From: Sphingomonas jatrophae
Lineage (GTDB): Bacteria > Pseudomonadota > Alphaproteobacteria > Sphingomonadales > Sphingomonadaceae
Direction of reading: 5' to 3'
Length of the DNA: 64,000 bases
NCBI RefSeq assembly: GCF_900113315.1
Contig: NZ_FOZG01000001.1
Location: 62,001 to 126,000 of the forward strand
Each line of letters begins with the position of its first letter. The first letter of the stretch is position 1. The notes under the pieces were generated by a model, which searched no databases, was not told where the DNA came from, and saw nothing but the letters and a program-made list of their open reading frames with translations. Below, piece after piece: positions 60,110 to 64,000 of this stretch. A program made the position numbers and the translations under genes.

Positions 60110-62068
60110 ATGCTCGACCGGCGGCTCACGTTGAGCGTCGGCATCAACGGCGAAGCGACGGAAACGCCGCCCAATCCCCATGGCGGCCATCACGGCCCTG
60201 CCGAGGGGTTGCTGAAGCTGTCGCTCGGCGCGATCGGCGTCGTCTTCGGCGATATCGGCACCAGCCCGCTCTACGCCTTCCGCGAGACGTTCGCCGGACA
60301 CCACCGGCTGGTGCCGGACGAGTTGCACGTGCTGGGCGTGCTCAGCCTCATCTTCTGGTCGATGATGTTGGTGGTGACGTTGAAGTACGTCACCATCATC
60401 ATGCGCGCCGACAACAAGGGCGAGGGGGGCAGCCTGGCGCTGCTCGCGCTGATCAACCGCACCGCGCAGAACAAGCGCTGGACGAAGGGGATCGTGCTGC
60501 TCGGCGTGTTCGCCACGGCCCTGTTCTACGGCGACAGCATCATCACGCCGGCCATGTCGGTGCTGTCCGCGGTGGAAGGGCTGACCGTCGTCGAATCGCG
60601 CTTCGGCCCGCTGGTGCTGCCGATCGCCGTCGGCATCCTGATCGGCCTGTTCATGATCCAGAGCCACGGGACGGCCAAGGTCGGCCTGCTGTTCGGGCCG
60701 GTGATGCTGATCTATTTCGTCACGCTCGCGGTGCTGGGGCTCGTCCACATCGCCGCATCGCCGTGGATCCTGACGGCGCTCAATCCCTGGCATGCAGTGC
60801 TGTTCTTCGCCGACAACCCGCTCGCCGCCTTCCTAGCGATGGGCTCGGTCGTGCTGGCGGTGACCGGGGCGGAGGCGCTTTACGCCGACATGGGCCATTT
60901 CGGCCGCCAGCCGATCCGGCTGTCGTGGATGGCGTTCGTGCTGCCGTCGCTGATGCTGAACTATCTGGGGCAGGGGGCGATGATCCTCGGCCTGCCGGCG
61001 GATGTCGCGCTCAAGGTGATCGAGAATCCGTTCTTCCTTCTGGCGCCCGAGCAGTTTCGCCTGCCGCTGGTGATCCTCGCGACCGCGGCGACGGTGATCG
61101 CCAGCCAGGCCGTGATCTCGGGCGCCTTCTCCGTCACGCAGCAGGCGATCCAGCTCGGCTTCATCCCGCGGCTGCGCATCACCCACACTTCGGCCGGCGC
61201 GATCGGACAGATCTACATCCCGGTGATGAACTGGGGTTTGATGGTGCTGGTGATCCTGCTCGTGCTGAGCTTCCGCACCTCGTCGAACCTCGCGGCCGCC
61301 TATGGCATCGCCGTGTCGGGTGCGATGCTGATCGACACGGTGCTGATCGCCGTCGTGCTCGTCTACATGTGGAAGTGGAGCAAGCTGGCGGCGGGTGCGC
61401 TGGTGGCCGTCTTCGCGGTGGTGGACCTCGCTTATTTCGGGGCCAACCTGACCAAGGTGCCCGATGGCGGCTGGTTCCCGCTGCTGATCGGCCTCATCGC
61501 CTTCACGCTGCTGACCACATGGGCGCGCGGGCGATCGCTGATGATCGAGCGGATGCGCGAATCCGCAATGCCGATCGCGGTCTTCGTCAAATCCGCTGCG
61601 AGCTCGGCGACGCGCGTGCCGGGCACGGCGGTGTTCATGACGAGCGCGGCGGACGGTGTGCCGCACGCGCTGCTCCACAATCTCAAGCACAACAAGGTGC
61701 TGCACGAGCGGATCGTGCTGCTGACCGTGCAGATCGAGGACGTGCCTTATTCGGACGCGGATCGGCGCATCAAGCTGGTCGACCTGGGCCAGGGCTTCTG
61801 GCGGATGATCGTCCGCTATGGCTTCATGGAGGAGCCGGACGTGCCCGCCGCGCTTGCCGGCGCGACCGAGTGCGGCCCGGTGTTCAAGATGATGGATACG
61901 AGCTTCTTCCTCGCGCGCCAGACGCTGCTCGCCTCGTCACGGCCCGGCATGGCGATCTGGCGCGAGAAGCTGTTCGCGTGGATGCTGCGCAATGCGGAAT
62001 CGGCGATGGAGTTCTTCAAGCTGCCGACGAACCGCGTGGTCGAGCTGGGTAGTCAGGTCGAGATTTGA
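60110..62068 (+). CDS. kup: Kup-type potassium uptake protein
   Basis: This is a 652-residue membrane protein of the KUP/HAK/KT family with about 12 helices. [19 protein letters not shown] (about 38-56) is the family signature; [20 protein letters not shown] and [13 protein letters not shown] are also conserved. A soluble C-terminal part (about 500-652) follows. The ATG at 60110 is preferred for length; frames open to 59969 would add 47 unlikely residues. No strong ribosome binding site is visible, so a TTG at 60130 is possible. Confidence 0.94.
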   Translation: MLDRRLTLSVGINGEATETPPNPHGGHHGPAEGLLKLSLGAIGVVFGDIGTSPLYAFRETFAGHHRLVPDELHVLGVLSLIFWSMMLVVTLKYVTIIMRADNKGEGGSLALLALINRTAQNKRWTKGIVLLGVFATALFYGDSIITPAMSVLSAVEGLTVVESRFGPLVLPIAVGILIGLFMIQSHGTAKVGLLFGPVMLIYFVTLAVLGLVHIAASPWILTALNPWHAVLFFADNPLAAFLAMGSVVLAVTGAEALYADMGHFGRQPIRLSWMAFVLPSLMLNYLGQGAMILGLPADVALKVIENPFFLLAPEQFRLPLVILATAATVIASQAVISGAFSVTQQAIQLGFIPRLRITHTSAGAIGQIYIPVMNWGLMVLVILLVLSFRTSSNLAAAYGIAVSGAMLIDTVLIAVVLVYMWKWSKLAAGALVAVFAVVDLAYFGANLTKVPDGGWFPLLIGLIAFTLLTTWARGRSLMIERMRESAMPIAVFVKSAASSATRVPGTAVFMTSAADGVPHALLHNLKHNKVLHERIVLLTVQIEDVPYSDADRRIKLVDLGQGFWRMIVRYGFMEEPDVPAALAGATECGPVFKMMDTSFFLARQTLLASSRPGMAIWREKLFAWMLRNAESAMEFFKLPTNRVVELGSQVEI

Positions 62069-62074
62069 CCCTTT

Positions 62075-62090
62075 GTTGCGGTGGCGCAAC
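62075..62090 (+). terminator. Short hairpin after kup
   Basis: GTTGCG (62075-62080) pairs with CGCAAC (62085-62090) around GTGG, 7 bases after the kup stop. No T run follows, so its role as a transcription stop is weakly supported. The remaining 115 bases before the Crp/Fnr gene show no clear promoter by eye. Confidence 0.35.
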
Positions 62091-62205
62091 TTGCGCTGAT
62101 ATACGGCGTTCGCCGAACCATGCCTGATCTCTGCATCGCATCGCAAACCAACGCGCAAGCCGCGCACGCCCGATCAACTGCCGCTAGCTGCGCAGGGCGC
62201 CTGGC

Positions 62206-62925
62206 ATGATCGAGCGACACCTGATGAAGCTGCGCGCTCGCGACCAGATCGGCGTGGCCGAGGAGGCGGCGTTACGCGCCTTGCCGCGCGAGGTGATCGA
62301 CGTGCCCGCGCGCAGGACGCTGATCCGGGCGGGCGAGGTGGTGCGGGACAGTACGCTCCTGCTCGACGGGCTGATGTGCCGGTACAAGGATCTGTCCGAT
62401 GGACAGCGGCAGCTGACCGAACTGCATGTGGCAGGCGATTTCGTCGATTTGCACAGCTTCACGCTCAAGCGGCTGGACCACAGCATCATGACGCTGACGC
62501 CCTGCCGCGTCGCCCATGTGCCGCATGCACGTCTGGCGGAGCTGACGGAGCGCTTTCCGCACCTGACGCGCCTCTACTGGCACTCGACGAACCTCGACGC
62601 CGCGATCCATCGCGAGTGGGAGTTGTCGCTCGGCCGGCGCAGCGCGGTGCAGCGGCTCGCGGCTCTGTTCTGCGAGCTGTACGTGCGGCTGAAGGTGGTC
62701 GGGCTCGCGGCCGATCTGCGCTACGATCTGGCGCTGACCCAGGCCGATATCGGCGAGGCGATGGGCCTGACCGCCGTGCACGTGAACCGCACGCTGCGCG
62801 AACTGCGGGAGCGCAAGCTGCTCAGGTTCCGCTCGGGCAACGTGACCATCGTCGACTATGACAAGCTCGCCCGGCTCGGCGAGTTCGACATTGCCTATCT
62901 GTATCTGGAGTCGTTTCCGACCTGA
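62206..62925 (+). CDS. Crp/Fnr-family transcriptional regulator
   Basis: This is a 239-residue regulator: N-terminal cyclic-nucleotide-binding-type barrel (about 15-130, TLIRAGEVVRDSTLLLDG), a dimer helix, and a C-terminal winged helix (LTQADIGEAMGLTAVHVNRT as the recognition segment, about 177-196). The four-Cys pattern of Fnr is absent (Cys only at a few scattered places), so oxygen sensing through an Fe-S cluster is unlikely. Effector and targets are unknown. It is a single gene between kup and purC. Confidence 0.88.
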   Translation: MIERHLMKLRARDQIGVAEEAALRALPREVIDVPARRTLIRAGEVVRDSTLLLDGLMCRYKDLSDGQRQLTELHVAGDFVDLHSFTLKRLDHSIMTLTPCRVAHVPHARLAELTERFPHLTRLYWHSTNLDAAIHREWELSLGRRSAVQRLAALFCELYVRLKVVGLAADLRYDLALTQADIGEAMGLTAVHVNRTLRELRERKLLRFRSGNVTIVDYDKLARLGEFDIAYLYLESFPT

Positions 62926-62947
62926 GCCGCGCCACCGCGGCCCGCCG

Positions 62948-63724
62948 TCACTTGCCGCGGTTCTTGCGATGCTTTTCGAGATCCAGCACCGTGTCGGTTC
63001 CCTCGGGCAGCAGGCCGAGCCGACGCGCCACCTCCTGATAGGCCTCCACCTCGCCGCCGAGATCGCGGCGGAAGCGGTCCTTGTCCAGCTTCTCGCCCGA
63101 GGTCATGTCCCACAGGCGGCAGCCGTCCGGGCTGATCTCGTCGGCCAGGATGATGCGGCCGTAATCATTGTCCCAGATCCGGCCGAACTCCAGCTTGAAG
63201 TCGACCAGCCGGATGCCGATGCCGGCGAACAGGCCGCACATGAAGTCGTTCACGCGGATCGCCATGTCGGCGATGTCGTGCATCTCCTCCTGGCTGGCCC
63301 AGCCGAAGCAGGCGATATGCTCGTCCGCGACCATCGGGTCGCCCAGCGCATCGTCCTTGTAATAATATTCGATGATCGTGCGAGGGAGCTGCGTGCCCTC
63401 CTCGATCCCCAGCCGCTTGCTGAGCGAGCCCGCCGCGACGTTGCGCACCACCACCTCGATCGGCACGATCTCGACCTGGCGGATCAGCTGCTCGCGCATG
63501 TTGAGGCGGCGGATGAAGTGGGTCGGCACGCCGATCGCGCCGAGCAGCGTGAAGATATGCTCGGAGATGCGGTTGTTCAGCACCCCCTTGCCGTTGATCG
63601 TGCCCTTCTTCTGAGCGTTGAAGGCGGTCGCATCATCCTTGAAGTACTGGATGAGCGTGCCGGGCTCCGGACCCTCGTAGAGGATCTTGGCCTTGCCTTC
63701 GTAGATCTGGCGGCGGCGAGACAT
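62948..63724 (-). CDS. purC: Phosphoribosylaminoimidazole-succinocarboxamide synthase
   Basis: This 258-residue SAICAR synthase (purine synthesis, joins CAIR and aspartate with ATP) begins [20 protein letters not shown], the ATP-site opening. [10 protein letters not shown] and [15 protein letters not shown] are the classical signatures. The start at 63724 has AAAGG 8 bases upstream; the longer frame to 63925 has no support. It is convergent with the Crp/Fnr gene. Confidence 0.96.
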   Translation of the reverse strand: MSRRRQIYEGKAKILYEGPEPGTLIQYFKDDATAFNAQKKGTINGKGVLNNRISEHIFTLLGAIGVPTHFIRRLNMREQLIRQVEIVPIEVVVRNVAAGSLSKRLGIEEGTQLPRTIIEYYYKDDALGDPMVADEHIACFGWASQEEMHDIADMAIRVNDFMCGLFAGIGIRLVDFKLEFGRIWDNDYGRIILADEISPDGCRLWDMTSGEKLDKDRFRRDLGGEVEAYQEVARRLGLLPEGTDTVLDLEKHRKNRGK

Positions 63725-63828
63725 GGCGGCGGCCTTTCGGGCGTCAAAAGAGCAGCGCCCCGTACGCGGCATCGGGTGGATGCGCGGGCGGGGCGATGCC
63801 GGGGGCATAGCGGGTGCGGCGCGGGTTT

Positions 63829-64000
63829 TCAATCGGCCGCTGGGGCGTCGCCTGTCCCCCGCCGGCGCAGGCGAGGTGCGAGGACGCGGAATGCGGCCCA
63901 GCCGATCAGCAGCAGCAGCGCCCAAGGCAGCAGCGTCGCCACCAGGACGATCATCACCGCCAGCCCATCGACGATGTTGGCGCCCGCACGATCAAGGGCG
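63829..64000 (-). CDS. C-terminal end of a DUF4349-like membrane protein (partial)
   Basis: The last 57 codons are present; the gene continues past the right edge. The peptide has [12 protein letters not shown], a strong hydrophobic helix ending [15 protein letters not shown], and a basic tail ([11 protein letters not shown]), the pattern of the C-terminal membrane anchor of DUF4349 proteins. The assignment rests on this short segment only. Confidence 0.5.
   Translation of the reverse strand, partial: ALDRAGANIVDGLAVMIVLVATLLPWALLLLIGWAAFRVLAPRLRRRGTGDAPAAD

Overview
The window is GC-rich (roughly 70%), compact and syntenically typical of a sphingomonad-type alphaproteobacterium. The evidence is several TonB-dependent receptors, many GTG/TTG starts coupled through 1-4 base overlaps, a BapA-like giant adhesin, a Rhizobium/Pseudomonas-style CobN/CobW/CobO set and an alphaproteobacterial ccmCDEFGH(I) cluster. 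No insertion sequence, prophage or CRISPR array was seen. The genus is inferred, not proven.

Layout: (1) 1-11.7 kb, minus strand: a 3727-residue type I-secreted adhesin with about 35 Ig-like repeats, followed by the start of a TolC-family export channel. (2) 12-17.1 kb, minus strand: a small DUF6496 protein, a phosphoribosyltransferase, and a metal/siderophore-type module (DUF2946, TonB receptor, PepSY membrane protein). (3) 17.2-38.7 kb: a large vitamin B12 island. It holds two separate BtuB-BtuF-BtuC-BtuD import systems, nucleotide-loop and salvage genes (DUF1636, cobC, cobS, cobQ, cbiB, cobD), and a nine-gene run behind a cobalamin riboswitch (btuB-btuF-btuC-btuD, unknown gene, cobW, cobN, cobO). 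No corrin-ring genes, no cobST chelatase partners, no cobU/cobP and no cobT are in the window, so the island reads as uptake plus salvage/remodelling. (4) 38.7-46.4 kb: a Ca/Na exchanger-type protein, a cupin, and a three-gene lipid/acyl-activation operon (LplT-PlsC-acyl ligase fusion, nitroreductase-like protein, PaaK-like adenylating enzyme). (5) 46.6-52.2 kb, minus strand: a ZnuD-like receptor, sulfate transporter genes cysT-cysW-cysA without a binding protein, and an Rrf2 regulator. (6) 52.3-64 kb: tRNA-His, a leucine-type dehydrogenase, the cytochrome c maturation operon ccmC-ccmI, a DUF3072 protein, alanine dehydrogenase, Kup potassium transporter, a Crp/Fnr regulator, purC and the end of a DUF4349-like gene.

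The most unusual structural observation is a set of nested palindromic repeats of about 80-100 bp. Several copies lie between genes (46.4-46.6 kb and 51.7 kb). Two copies of different subtype sit inside cobN, both open and in the same codon phase, adding about 33 and 28 residues to the chelatase-like protein. This resembles the Rickettsia palindromic elements that insert into coding sequences. A second notable point is a riboswitch-controlled CobN/CobW pair placed next to B12 importers with no visible CobS/CobT partners.
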